DNA of 64,000 nt from contig CAXXXS010000001.1 in NCBI GenBank assembly GCA_963665085.2, positions 3,658,001-3,722,000 on the forward strand. The letters run 5' to 3'. This stretch comes from G963665085 sp963665085 (GTDB lineage: Bacteria; Bacteroidota; Bacteroidia; Bacteroidales; JAAAOM01). The position numbers and the translations under genes were made by a program. The notes beneath the pieces are model-generated. The model had not been told where the DNA came from. It did no database searches and saw only the letters and a list, made by a program, of their open reading frames with translations. Positions 26,445-36,190 of this stretch are shown here, piece after piece. Numbering within the stretch: the first letter of the stretch is position 1; the number at the start of each line of letters is the position of its first letter.

Positions 26445-27731
26445 ATGAAGATCATACAAATCATCCCGGGATCAGGAGGAAGTTTCTATTGTGGCAATTG
26501 TTTAAGAGATATAACCTATTTTGATGCTCTCAGAAAATTAGGCCACGATGTAATTAAAGTTCCCATGTACCTTCCTTTATTCTCTGATGAGCATGATATA
26601 AAAGAAGTTCCTGTATTTTATGGAGCAGTAAGTGTTTATCTCAAGCAGGCATATCCTATTTTTAGAAAAGCACCTGCCTGGCTTGATAAACTCCTGAATT
26701 CAAAGCCAATTTTGAAATTAGCTGCAAGTATGGCGGGGTCAACTCGTGCAACAGGTTTAGAAGATATGACTGTTTCTATGCTCCTTGGTGAAGATGGCAC
26801 TCAAAAAGAAGAACTCGAACGAATGATTGATTGGATAGCTGAGCACTATAAGCCAGATGTAATCCAACTCTCTAATGCTCTTTTGTTAGGATTAGCGCAT
26901 AAACTCAAAGAAAAAGTAAAAGCACCTATCTTTTGCAGTCTTCAGGACGAAGATGTTTGGGTAGACGTTATGGAACAACCTTTTCGTGATAAGGTCTGGA
27001 AATTGATGTCAGAAAAAGGAAAAGATGTAGATGGTTTTGTTTCTGTAAGTAAATATTATGCTGATGTATCGCTTCACAAGATGGATTTACCAAAGGATAA
27101 AATACACACAGTAAACCTGGGAGTAGATCCGGATAATTACAAGTATATCAATGCAGCAAAAAAGAAACGTAATATTGGCTATATTTCAAGAATGTGTCAT
27201 GAGAATGGACTTGATATTCTGGTAGATGCTTTTATATTAGTGAAAAGTAATCCCGGATATGAGGATGTGAAACTATTAATTACCGGAGGAAGTACGGGAG
27301 ATGATAAAAAGTACATTAAGTCCGTCAGGAAAAAGCTAAAAAAAGAAGGGCTTGAAGAATCAGTTGAGTTTCAAAAAGAGTTTGAGGGAGAGGCCAGGAT
27401 GAATTATTTTAATGAAGTGTCAATGATTTCTGTTCCTGTTCGAAACGGAGAAGCATTTGGTATTTATCTTGTTGAGGCCCTTGCTTGTGGAATTCCTGTT
27501 GTACAACCAAGACTGGGTGCGTTCCCTGAGATTGTGGAAAGATCTGAAGGTGGGTTAATCTATGATGAGAACAGGCCAGCTCAATTGGCAAAATCGTTAC
27601 AAAAACTTCTTGATGATGAAAAACTGCTCGAAGAGTTAAGTGAGAAAGCAAGAAAAGGTGCGGAGACAAGTTTTAATGTCAATCAACTTGCTGAAGCACT
27701 TGTTGATGTATACAAAACAGCTAAATCATAA
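26445..27731 (+). CDS. Glycosyltransferase family 4 protein
   Basis: 428 residues with the GT-B two-domain layout. The N-terminus (MKIIQIIPGSGGSFYCGNCLRDI) is a Rossmann-type opening with a glycine-rich loop. The C-terminal domain has the GT4 EX7E motif in EAFGIYLVEALACGIPVVQP and the nucleotide-sugar region around KRNIGYISRMCHENGLDILVDAF. It transfers a sugar from a nucleotide donor, but donor and acceptor cannot be read. It lies 3 bases before the ABC ATPase, which suggests a shared transcript. Confidence 0.92.
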   Translation: MKIIQIIPGSGGSFYCGNCLRDITYFDALRKLGHDVIKVPMYLPLFSDEHDIKEVPVFYGAVSVYLKQAYPIFRKAPAWLDKLLNSKPILKLAASMAGSTRATGLEDMTVSMLLGEDGTQKEELERMIDWIAEHYKPDVIQLSNALLLGLAHKLKEKVKAPIFCSLQDEDVWVDVMEQPFRDKVWKLMSEKGKDVDGFVSVSKYYADVSLHKMDLPKDKIHTVNLGVDPDNYKYINAAKKKRNIGYISRMCHENGLDILVDAFILVKSNPGYEDVKLLITGGSTGDDKKYIKSVRKKLKKEGLEESVEFQKEFEGEARMNYFNEVSMISVPVRNGEAFGIYLVEALACGIPVVQPRLGAFPEIVERSEGGLIYDENRPAQLAKSLQKLLDDEKLLEELSEKARKGAETSFNVNQLAEALVDVYKTAKS

Positions 27732-27734
27732 TAT

Positions 27735-28412
27735 ATGTTACTTACTGTAAAGAATGTTACAAAATCATTTTCAAACGGAAAAACTCAGCGAATCATAGTT
27801 GACAACCTGAATTTGGAAGTTGAGCAAGGAGATAAGATTGCTATTGTTGGTCCATCTGGTTCAGGAAAAACTACACTGCTAAATTTAATCGGAACCCTGG
27901 ATAAACCAGATGAAGGAGAAATCAGATTTTTAGATTACAACCTGAATAAGATATCAAGGAACGAACAATTAGCTATCAGAAATAAAGAAATTGGTTTTGT
28001 GTTTCAGTTACACCATTTACTACCGTATTTAAATGTTTTAGAAAATGTTTTAATACCAACACTGCCAAATAAGAGAGATAAAAAAGAAACTTTGGAAAAA
28101 GCAGAAGAATTGCTAAAGAAAGTTGGTTTATGGGATCTTCGAAATCAAAAACCAGGTGAGTTATCCGGAGGAGAGTGCCAGCGGGTTGCTGTTGTAAGGG
28201 CATTAATAAATAACCCCTCTTTAATTCTTGCCGATGAACCAACAGGGGCCCTGGATCAGAAAAATGCAGATTCATTGGTTGATTTATTGCTTGAACTCAA
28301 TAAACAACTAAATGTTACCCTTATTGTTGTAACCCACTCATCAAAGCTGGCTCAACGTATGGATAAACAATATGAGATAGGAGAAGGCAAGCTTAACCTG
28401 ATGGCAGTGTAA
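27735..28412 (+). CDS. ABC transporter ATPase, LolD/MacB type
   Basis: 225 residues, the length of a single nucleotide-binding domain. Walker A GPSGSGKT (39-46), Q-loop FQLHHLLPYLN, signature LSGGE (143-147) and Walker B LILADEP (163-169) are intact. The closest type is the LolD/MacB/FtsE group that pairs with FtsX-fold permeases. Its partner is probably the large permease at 29991, two genes on, with a sialate esterase gene in between. Confidence 0.93.
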   Translation: MLLTVKNVTKSFSNGKTQRIIVDNLNLEVEQGDKIAIVGPSGSGKTTLLNLIGTLDKPDEGEIRFLDYNLNKISRNEQLAIRNKEIGFVFQLHHLLPYLNVLENVLIPTLPNKRDKKETLEKAEELLKKVGLWDLRNQKPGELSGGECQRVAVVRALINNPSLILADEPTGALDQKNADSLVDLLLELNKQLNVTLIVVTHSSKLAQRMDKQYEIGEGKLNLMAV

Positions 28413-28490
28413 ACTTTGAAATCAATAATATCAGTGAAGAACCAAATATTCTTAAATTAGCCTTTATGTTTAGTTTAAAATATTAAAAAA

Positions 28491-29906
28491 ATGAAAGCTA
28501 ATTTAAAGACAAATCTAATTCTATTCTTTTTTCTTGTGCTGCCAGTATTTGTTAAGGCAGAAGTAAAATTACCAGCAATTTTTGCAGATAACATGGTTTT
28601 ACAACAACAAACCGAAGCTGCTTTATGGGGACTGGCTGATAAAAATACAGAAATAACAGTTATTACTTCCTGGGATAATAAAATCTATTCAACAAGTTCG
28701 GATAGAGCAGGAAACTGGAAATTAAATGTTAGTACTCCTGTCGCTGGAGGGCCATACTCAATTACAATTTCTGATGGACAGGAAATTACGTTAAGTAACG
28801 TATTAATTGGTGAGGTCTGGGTTTGTTCCGGACAATCAAACATGCAGATGCCGATGTTGGGTTATAGAAATCAACCTGTCCAGGGGGCAAACAAAGCTAT
28901 TGTAACATCAGAAAATAATTCAATTCGATTAATGACAGTAGAGAGAGCTACTAATATTGAACCTCAATTTGATTTTAAAGGGGAATGGCTAGAATGTAAT
29001 CCACAAACTGTTGCTGAATTCAGCGCTACAGCATATTATTTTGGACGTTTATTACAAGATGTTTTGAATGTTCCAGTAGGTTTAATCTGTTCAAGCTGGG
29101 GAGGAACACCTATTGAGCCATGGATGAGTGAAAATGAGCTTAAAGAGTATGACTGGGTAAAACTTTACGATGAGAATTCAACAAAAGAATTTAATCAATA
29201 TACACCAACATCTCTTTTTAATGCGATGATAAACCCTATGGCTGGATTTGCTATTAAAGGAGTGATTTGGTATCAGGGAGAAGCAAATTTGTTTCATCCC
29301 AAGGAATATGAGAAACTAATGCCTGGATTAATCCAGAACTGGAGAAATGAGTGGGGAATCGGTGATTTTTCATTTTACTATGCCCAGATAGCCCCTTATA
29401 ATTATGGGATTTCAGAAATAAATTCGGCTATGCTACGAGAAGCACAATTTAAAGCTTCAGATGATTTACCAAATATCGGAATGGCCTGTCTTTTGGATGT
29501 TGGAGAAAAACATTGTATCCATCCTGCTGATAAGGAAACTGCCGGAGAGAGATTAGCTTTTTTTGCTTTGGCAAAAACATACGACAAAAAAGGTTTTGCT
29601 TATTCTGGTCCTGTGTTAAAAGAGATGATTATAGAAGGAAGTTTAGTGAGATTGACCTTTGAGCATGCAGAATTTGGACTCACTTCTTTTGGTAAAAAAT
29701 TAGAGAATTTTAAAGTAGCTGGGGAGGATAAAAAGTTTTATCCTGCAGAGGCAATCATAACAAGTGAGGGGATTACATTAACATCTCCAAGAGTGAGTAT
29801 TCCGGTTGCTGTTCGTTATGCTTTTGATGATTTTGTTGTAGGTGATCTTTTCAATACATATGGATTACCTGCATCATCATTCAGAACAGATGATTGGGAG
29901 AAGTAA
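28491..29906 (+). CDS. Exported sialate O-acetylesterase-like enzyme
   Basis: 471 residues with a signal peptide (about 1-23). The SGNH-type nucleophile Ser113 lies in VCSGQSNMQMP, the Gly/Asn block is IWYQGEANLFHP, and a C-terminal CIHPADKET segment supplies the His region. It should remove acetyl groups from sialic acid or other acetylated glycans in the periplasm or outside. It is inserted between the ABC ATPase and permease genes, and a hairpin follows the stop. Confidence 0.9.
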   Translation: MKANLKTNLILFFFLVLPVFVKAEVKLPAIFADNMVLQQQTEAALWGLADKNTEITVITSWDNKIYSTSSDRAGNWKLNVSTPVAGGPYSITISDGQEITLSNVLIGEVWVCSGQSNMQMPMLGYRNQPVQGANKAIVTSENNSIRLMTVERATNIEPQFDFKGEWLECNPQTVAEFSATAYYFGRLLQDVLNVPVGLICSSWGGTPIEPWMSENELKEYDWVKLYDENSTKEFNQYTPTSLFNAMINPMAGFAIKGVIWYQGEANLFHPKEYEKLMPGLIQNWRNEWGIGDFSFYYAQIAPYNYGISEINSAMLREAQFKASDDLPNIGMACLLDVGEKHCIHPADKETAGERLAFFALAKTYDKKGFAYSGPVLKEMIIEGSLVRLTFEHAEFGLTSFGKKLENFKVAGEDKKFYPAEAIITSEGITLTSPRVSIPVAVRYAFDDFVVGDLFNTYGLPASSFRTDDWEK

Positions 29907-29915
29907 ATAAAAAAT

Positions 29916-29953
29916 AATCCTCAGAATTAACTAGATGAGTTATTCTGAGGATT
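29916..29953 (+). terminator. Hairpin after the esterase gene
   Basis: Twelve-bp arms (29916-29927 and 29942-29953) extended by a few more pairs across a one-base bulge. The following sequence is only partly T-rich, so it is a weaker terminator. It would partly uncouple the permease at 29991 from the upstream genes. Confidence 0.6.
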
Positions 29954-29990
29954 CTATTATAAAGACAATTTAAAGAAAGAACAAGATAAT

Positions 29991-32900
29991 ATGTCTGTAC
30001 TTAACCTGGCTTTAAAAAGTTTTTTACATTATTTAAGTAAAAACATGACGATTGCTCTTGGAGTGGCAATATCAACAGCAGTTATTACCGGAGGTTTAAT
30101 TGTTGGAGATTCTGTTACCTATAGCCTTGAGCAAACCGTACATTATCGCCTTGGTAATATTACGCATTCGGTTAGTGCAGGCGACCGATTTTTCTCAAAG
30201 GATTACGCAGACAGAATTGAGACAGAATTAGAAGTTCCTACGTCAGGGATGCTTAAGCTAGAGGGGATTGGAATTACTGGTGGCGGTAAATTAAGAGTAA
30301 ATAACATTCAGGTTCTGGGTATTGACAAAAATTTTAAAGATGCTATTGGTACAACTTTTCCTTACGATTCACTTGAAAGCAATGAGGTTGTTATCAGTGA
30401 AAACCTAGCAGAAAGGTTAAATCTTAATGTAGGTGATAATCTTCTATTAAGAATTAAAAAGGCCAGTGTTATTCCTTTAAACACTCCTTTTGTCTCAGAT
30501 GAAGAACAATCTGTTTCTGTACGAGTATCTGTAAAAGCGATAGTAACAAAAGCTGATTTTGGTCGGTTCAATGTTCAGAATTCGCAAACAGCTCCTTTTA
30601 ATGTTTTTCTTAATCTTGACTGGCTAAATGATTTAATGGATCTTGATGGTAGGATAAACCTGGTTTTTATTGATAATAATAAAGAATATTCTTACACTGA
30701 ATTAATTAATTCAGTTCAATCTCTATGGAAACCGAAAGATGGGAATTTTGATTTAAGATTTCTTGATGAATCAAACAAATGGGAGTTTTATTCTGAAAGG
30801 GTTTTTATTGATGAAGTAGTGTCAGATAAGATAGAAGAGAATTTTACTGATGCGGAGTCTGTACTAACTTATTTTGTGAATTCATTTGAAAGAGATGGAA
30901 AGGAAACACCTTATTCATTTGTTTCAACCTTAGATGATTCTCAGCTCAACAGGGATGAGATTATCGTAAATGATTGGTTGGGTAATGATCTCTCGTTAAA
31001 GAAAGGGTATACTGTTAAACTAACCTATTTTGCAATTGGACCTTTGCGTCAACTGGAAGAGAAACAATTATCGTTAACAGTAAAAGATATTGTTCCCTTA
31101 AACGGACTTTATGGAGATCCGACCCTGATGCCATATTTACCAGGTCTTAGCGATGCTGGAAGTTGCAGCGACTGGGAGACAGGAATTCCTATTGAACTTG
31201 GTAAAATTCGGGATAAAGATGAAGACTATTGGGATGATTATCGCGGAACACCCAAAGCATTTATTAATAATTCACTTGGACTAGAACTTTGGAAAAACCG
31301 TTTTGGAGATTATACAGCTTTTCGTTTTGATGCTAATAAATATTCTGAGCAGGATATCGAAAAAGGACTCGAAGAATCGATTAATCCCATGGCTCTCAAT
31401 CTTCAGTTTTTTAGTTTAAAAGAGAATGGATTATATGCCGCAAGAAACGGGGTGGATTTTGGTCAGTTATTCATAGCCCTTAGTTTTTTTGTTTTATTAT
31501 CAGGAATTATATTAACTATTTTACTTTTTGTATTTCATATAGAACAGCGAAAAGATCAGATTGGAACCCTTTCGGCTATTGGCTTCTCAGGTAAAATAAT
31601 AAATCGCATTTATACATTAGAAAGCCTGGCTTCAACAATATTAGGTGTATTAATTGGTACATTTTTAGGTCTACTCTATACCCGTCTTGTTTTTTATGGA
31701 TTAGGAAAAGTTTGGGGTGATATCGTACGAACTACTATTCTTGAAGTAAAAGTTTTACCAAAAACTTTAATTATCGGAGGAATATCAAGTATTGTGGTTT
31801 CGTTGGTGAGTCTTTATTTTGTAATTAAGAAGCTTACGAGAAGTAACATTGCCAGTCTGCAAAAAAAACTCACAAAAACAAAACAAGAAACAATATCAAT
31901 ACAAAAGATATCAGCAGTTACAAGTCTTGTTCTTGGAATAATACTGATTGTTTGGCAATTAATTTCTTCAGACACTTTAAATCCAACAGTGTTTTTTACT
32001 GCCGGAATAATCCTTATGATTTCTTTCTTTTTGTTTGTGATGCTGATTTTTAAACAAATAGAGAATAAAACAATTGCCTTGCAATTACAAAATCTGGGAT
32101 CGAAAAATCTTTTACGTAATAAGGGCAGGAGTATCAGTGTGATAATTCTTTTATGTATCGGAACTTTTCTGGCTGTTTCTACAGGAATGAATCGAAAGGA
32201 TTTGTCTAAAGCTGCAAATAATAAGACCAGTGGGACTGGAGGATTTATGTATATGGCTGAATCAACAGTGCCTGTGCTGAAGAATTTGAATAATCAACAA
32301 GTAGAAGCAGAAATGGGTTTTACTGAAGAATATAATTTTGTCCAATTCAGAACACATGAAGGGGATGATGCCAGTTGTCTGAACCTGAACTTAATCAGTA
32401 ATCCTCGAATTCTGGGAGTAAATCAGGCTGAACTAAACGGGCGTTTTTCTTTTCAAACCAAGTCCGAGAACCTGGATGAGGAAAATCCATGGAAATCTTT
32501 AGATAAAAAACTGGAAAATGCAATTCCTGCTATTGCTGACCAAACTGTTATTCAATGGGGACTTGGTAAAAAGGTTGGAGACACGCTGGTCTATAAAAAT
32601 GCCTTGGGAAAAGAAATAAATCTTTTACTTGTAGGAGGTTTAGCGGGATCTATTTTTCAGGGCAACATAATTATCTCAAACAAATATTTTTTGGAAAATT
32701 TCCCGTCTTCTAGTGGGAGCTCCGTCTTTTTAATTGATGGGGAAACAGCTAAGGATTCGCTAATGACAGCAGAGCTAAATATGCTTTTCAGGGACTACGG
32801 CTGGAGCATGGAGCATACCCTAGATAAATTAGTAGAATTTAAATCTGTAGAAAACACTTATCTTACCATTTTTCTTGTTATGGGAGCGCTTGGATTGCTA

Positions 32901-33239
32901 TTGGGAACGATTGGTGCAGCTATTGTGCTGGCAAGAAATATTCAAGACAGAAAACAGGAAATAGCACTACTTTTATCTGTTGGCTATAATAAATCTGCAA
33001 TAGTTAAAATTCTGTTCAAAGAAAACAGTACGTTATTATATTCTGGTTTGTTTGGTGGCGTTGTTGTAGCTATAATATCCACCTTACCATCAATAATGGC
33101 AAATTTTTACTCATTGCCTTATAAGTTTTTAGTTATGTCTCTAATAGTTATCGTCTTAAACGGGCTGACCTGGATACTTCTAATCTCATATTATCAGGTA
33201 AGTGGAATAATAGAGTCCAGGGTGTTAAGGAATGAGTGA
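29991..33239 (+). CDS. Large FtsX-type ABC permease
   Basis: 1082 residues, about the size of the two-half, eight- to ten-helix permeases of the LolE/MacB type. A short N-terminal segment with one helix (about 20-40) is followed by a long periplasmic domain (to about 480), four helices, a second large periplasmic region and a final group of helices. FtsX-family patterns appear in RKDQIGTLSAIGFSGK and RKQEIALLLSVGYNKS, both at the cytoplasmic coupling positions. It is probably the permease for the ATPase at 27735-28412 and moves lipoproteins, lipids or large substrates out of the membrane; the substrate is unknown. Confidence 0.88.
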   Translation: MSVLNLALKSFLHYLSKNMTIALGVAISTAVITGGLIVGDSVTYSLEQTVHYRLGNITHSVSAGDRFFSKDYADRIETELEVPTSGMLKLEGIGITGGGKLRVNNIQVLGIDKNFKDAIGTTFPYDSLESNEVVISENLAERLNLNVGDNLLLRIKKASVIPLNTPFVSDEEQSVSVRVSVKAIVTKADFGRFNVQNSQTAPFNVFLNLDWLNDLMDLDGRINLVFIDNNKEYSYTELINSVQSLWKPKDGNFDLRFLDESNKWEFYSERVFIDEVVSDKIEENFTDAESVLTYFVNSFERDGKETPYSFVSTLDDSQLNRDEIIVNDWLGNDLSLKKGYTVKLTYFAIGPLRQLEEKQLSLTVKDIVPLNGLYGDPTLMPYLPGLSDAGSCSDWETGIPIELGKIRDKDEDYWDDYRGTPKAFINNSLGLELWKNRFGDYTAFRFDANKYSEQDIEKGLEESINPMALNLQFFSLKENGLYAARNGVDFGQLFIALSFFVLLSGIILTILLFVFHIEQRKDQIGTLSAIGFSGKIINRIYTLESLASTILGVLIGTFLGLLYTRLVFYGLGKVWGDIVRTTILEVKVLPKTLIIGGISSIVVSLVSLYFVIKKLTRSNIASLQKKLTKTKQETISIQKISAVTSLVLGIILIVWQLISSDTLNPTVFFTAGIILMISFFLFVMLIFKQIENKTIALQLQNLGSKNLLRNKGRSISVIILLCIGTFLAVSTGMNRKDLSKAANNKTSGTGGFMYMAESTVPVLKNLNNQQVEAEMGFTEEYNFVQFRTHEGDDASCLNLNLISNPRILGVNQAELNGRFSFQTKSENLDEENPWKSLDKKLENAIPAIADQTVIQWGLGKKVGDTLVYKNALGKEINLLLVGGLAGSIFQGNIIISNKYFLENFPSSSGSSVFLIDGETAKDSLMTAELNMLFRDYGWSMEHTLDKLVEFKSVENTYLTIFLVMGALGLLLGTIGAAIVLARNIQDRKQEIALLLSVGYNKSAIVKILFKENSTLLYSGLFGGVVVAIISTLPSIMANFYSLPYKFLVMSLIVIVLNGLTWILLISYYQVSGIIESRVLRNE

Positions 33240-33267
33240 TATTTTTCAGATTATTAAATGAACCCGG

Positions 33268-33609
33268 TTAAGCTTTTTTAACAAATTCTGATTTAAGAGC
33301 CATAGCACCGAATCCCTCAATTTTACAGTCTATATTGTGGTCACCTTCAACAAGGCGTATCTTTTTGACTTTTGTACCTGCTTTTATCGGTCCGGAAGCT
33401 CCTTTAACGGGTAAATCTTTAATTACAATTACAGAATCTCCATCTTGCAATATATTTCCATTGGCATCCTTTACAATAAGTGTATCCTCTTCAACAACAT
33501 CATCCGGATTCCATTCATGATTCCATTCAGGACAAGCATATAAATGTTCTCTTAAAAAGTAACCATAAGGCGATTCGCAAACAGGACAAGGTTTTAATTC
33601 TTCTGACAT
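33268..33609 (-). CDS. phnA: PhnA/YjdM-family zinc-ribbon protein
   Basis: 113 residues from the ATG at 33609; an upstream frame to 33675 adds 22 residues without family similarity. The N-terminal zinc ribbon is CPVCESPYGYFLREHLYACPEW and the rest (VVEEDTLIVKDANGNILQDGDSVIVIKDLPVKG) is the SH3-like PhnA domain. In relatives the second zinc knuckle is usually CPEC; here it is CPEW, so the fourth zinc ligand seems to be missing. It is convergent with the permease gene. The function of the family is unclear despite the phosphonate name. Confidence 0.9.
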   Translation of the reverse strand: MSEELKPCPVCESPYGYFLREHLYACPEWNHEWNPDDVVEEDTLIVKDANGNILQDGDSVIVIKDLPVKGASGPIKAGTKVKKIRLVEGDHNIDCKIEGFGAMALKSEFVKKA

Positions 33610-33864
33610 ATTTCTTGTATTAAAATAAGTGAAATATTTTTTTTGAGTATTTCGGCCGCAAGATAAATAAATCATAAGTTATTGCAAAAAAGCTTTTTTT
33701 GAAGGTTATACAGAAGTATGAGAACTAAAGAATAATTCATTATTATTTAGCTGAATTGAAATATGGAAGATTTAGAAATTAACAATATATTTAGGGCGAT
33801 ACAGATCCAAAAGATAGCCATTAAATATAATTTTGTTTGGTTCTGAAAATACAAAGACCTAATA

Positions 33865-34989
33865 ATGAATAGATTATTTGGACAAACACGTTTAGATCTT
33901 ATGAATAATAACCAAAAGAGAAGCTACATTAAGTATGCAATTGGAGAAATTCTTCTTGTTGTAATTGGAATTCTTATTGCTCTTCAAATAAATAATTGGA
34001 ATGAAGGTAGAAAGGATAAAATTTATAAGAATAAAGTTTACGCTCAAGTACAACAAGACTTACAAAGAGATATTCTACACATTGATAATATAATTGAACT
34101 TTATAAAGAAAAAAATGAAAGATTAGAAGAAATTATTAATAGAGAAATTCCAAAATCATACTACGATACAATTAATGAAAGTAATTTTAAATACTGCAAA
34201 AAATGTCTTTGTGATATTACTTACTATAATAATTTTTCATACTCTGATAAAGGCTACCAACTATTAAAACTATTAAATGAATCTCATAATACTGAAAACG
34301 ATACACTCTCATATAAAATACTTGATTTTTATAAAGCTTTTATCCCCTTGTTTGAACATGATATTCAAATGTTAACTGAAATTATGAATGAAACAATTGA
34401 TGAATTTCAAAAATATGATTGGTATGTAGATTGGGCTTATTATAATGCATACAACAAAGATTATCTTAAGTACATTTTTGAAAGCGAAGAATACCGTAAT
34501 AAATGTGTCAGGTATTTAATATATTCAAAATCTAATTATTTGCGTGATCTAAAAGGATACAAAAAATATGCAGCAGGATTATTACATTTATTAGATAAAG
34601 ATTTAGCAGGCAAAGAGTTCCTTGAGAGAGAAAATGATTTTTTAGAATTAATAGAAACAAAGGGAATTGATAAAGCAACTGAATATTATAAAACCTTTAG
34701 GAAAAGGGAAAAAAATAAACAAAAATTGCTGTTTTTGGAGAGTACTATTAATAAATTGGGATATTCATATTTGACAAAAAATGATTTTATAACTGCGATT
34801 AAAATCTTTAAATTAAATGTTGCTGAATATCCAGAGTCTTATAATGTGTATGATAGTTTAGGAGAAGCATATTTGGCAAACGGAGACAAGGATAAAGCAA
34901 TTGAAACTTATAAGAAATCGATAGAACTAAACTCGGATAATGAAAATGGGGTTAAAATTTTGAAAACATTATCAGTGCCTGATATTTAA
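33865..34989 (+). CDS. DUF6090-type membrane protein with C-terminal TPR
   Basis: 374 residues. The N-terminus (YIKYAIGEILLVVIGILIALQINNWNE, about 19-46) is the membrane segment typical of DUF6090 proteins, and the initial MNRLFGQTRLDL also fits the family, so I keep this start. The middle is helical. The C-terminus (about 300-365) has tetratricopeptide features (SYNVYDSLGEAYLANGDKDKAIETYKKSIELN). Function unknown; a second protein of the same kind lies at 36778. Confidence 0.85.
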   Translation: MNRLFGQTRLDLMNNNQKRSYIKYAIGEILLVVIGILIALQINNWNEGRKDKIYKNKVYAQVQQDLQRDILHIDNIIELYKEKNERLEEIINREIPKSYYDTINESNFKYCKKCLCDITYYNNFSYSDKGYQLLKLLNESHNTENDTLSYKILDFYKAFIPLFEHDIQMLTEIMNETIDEFQKYDWYVDWAYYNAYNKDYLKYIFESEEYRNKCVRYLIYSKSNYLRDLKGYKKYAAGLLHLLDKDLAGKEFLERENDFLELIETKGIDKATEYYKTFRKREKNKQKLLFLESTINKLGYSYLTKNDFITAIKIFKLNVAEYPESYNVYDSLGEAYLANGDKDKAIETYKKSIELNSDNENGVKILKTLSVPDI

Positions 34990-35302
34990 TCAAAATCATA
35001 ATATTTTTGATGGTCTCGAAGAGTTATTTGTTAAATTAGTTCGCTAATTTTTGCCTTTTTAATAATAAATAAATTAAGATAGATAAATTTTAATAAAAAC
35101 TGGCCGAACATATTATTTTTGCAAAACTTTTTAATGAGGTTATTCAAAGAGTAAAAAAAAGTACAAAATTGTATTTTTTTCTTCTCTCTGTAACTTAGTA
35201 AATTCTCTGTGGGACTCTGTATTATAGTTCTTTTGAATGCAACATAAATAGCCACAATGCTTTTTATACTTTAAGAAAACAACACCTAAATAAATTACTG
35301 CC
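34990..35302. other. Intergenic region, 313 bases
   Basis: AT-rich, no convincing gene. It contains the CTCTGTG-rich string at 35183-35220. No TAnnTTTG box is clear upstream of the gene at 35303. Confidence 0.4.
35183..35220. repeat. CTCTGTG-containing intergenic repeat
   Basis: TCTCTCTGTAA, TTCTCTGTGGG and ACTCTGTA occur in close succession in 38 bases. It looks like a relative of the element at 26346-26382 and similarly lies outside genes. Confidence 0.35.
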
Positions 35303-36142
35303 ATGAAACTAAAATTATTTTTGTTATTATCATTTCCCCTTATATTTTTTAAAATGAACGGACAAAACTCCACGAAATACAAGGTTTACGCTATTAAATA
35401 CAGAGAATCAGGATTTGATATTTCAGCAAAGGATATAGTTATAGGAGCAAACGAGAACGATAGTATCAGACCTTGTAATATGTTCTGGTTAATAAAAAGC
35501 AATAATGATAAAAATATCTTGGTAGATGTTGGTTTTGTTGATACAGATAACACACACAACATTAAATCCATAACTCCTGTTGAAGCCCTCAAACGACTTG
35601 AATTGAATCCCGATGATATCTCAGATATTATAGTAACACACCCTCATACTGATCATATTGGAGAGATAAATAAATTCCCTAATGCTAATGTTTGGATGCA
35701 AAAAGATGATTTTACCTATTTTGTGAGAGATGCATGGCAGGAAGGAGGAAACTCGTTTGGATTCGAAAAGAAAGATGTGCAAGAACTGGTAAATATTAAT
35801 CTGGAAGGAAGACTTAATTTAATTGATGGTGATGATATTGAAATCTTCCCCGGGATTCGAGTCTATACAGGATCAAAACATACGTATGCAAACCAATATG
35901 TTTTAGTAAACTCAAATACTATAGATAAAAAGATTGTAGTCGCTTCAGATGCTGTATGGTGTTATTATAATTTGGAACATCTTCTTTCTTCTTCGTTAAC
36001 TTCCGATCCTGATGCCTATGTTGATGCCATAAAAAGAATGAAAACATTGGTGACAAATATAAATTATATTATACCCGGTCATGATGATTTGGTTTTTACA
36101 AAGTTTCCTGAGGTAACAGAATGGATTGTTAAAATTGAATAA
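35303..36142 (+). CDS. Exported metallo-beta-lactamase fold hydrolase, lactonase-like
   Basis: 279 residues with a signal peptide (about 1-21). The two-metal site of the fold is intact: HPHTDH (113-118), a later His in GSKHTYANQ, the Asp of VVASDAVW and the His of IPGHDD. The overall pattern is of the AiiA-like N-acyl homoserine lactonase group, but other small lactone or ester hydrolases share these motifs. Export distinguishes it from the usual cytoplasmic AiiA. It is a single gene. Confidence 0.85.
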   Translation: MKLKLFLLLSFPLIFFKMNGQNSTKYKVYAIKYRESGFDISAKDIVIGANENDSIRPCNMFWLIKSNNDKNILVDVGFVDTDNTHNIKSITPVEALKRLELNPDDISDIIVTHPHTDHIGEINKFPNANVWMQKDDFTYFVRDAWQEGGNSFGFEKKDVQELVNINLEGRLNLIDGDDIEIFPGIRVYTGSKHTYANQYVLVNSNTIDKKIVVASDAVWCYYNLEHLLSSSLTSDPDAYVDAIKRMKTLVTNINYIIPGHDDLVFTKFPEVTEWIVKIE

Positions 36143-36190
36143 ATATGAAATTTAGCTTAGCGAAATAAGCCAGACTTAAAAAATACGAAT

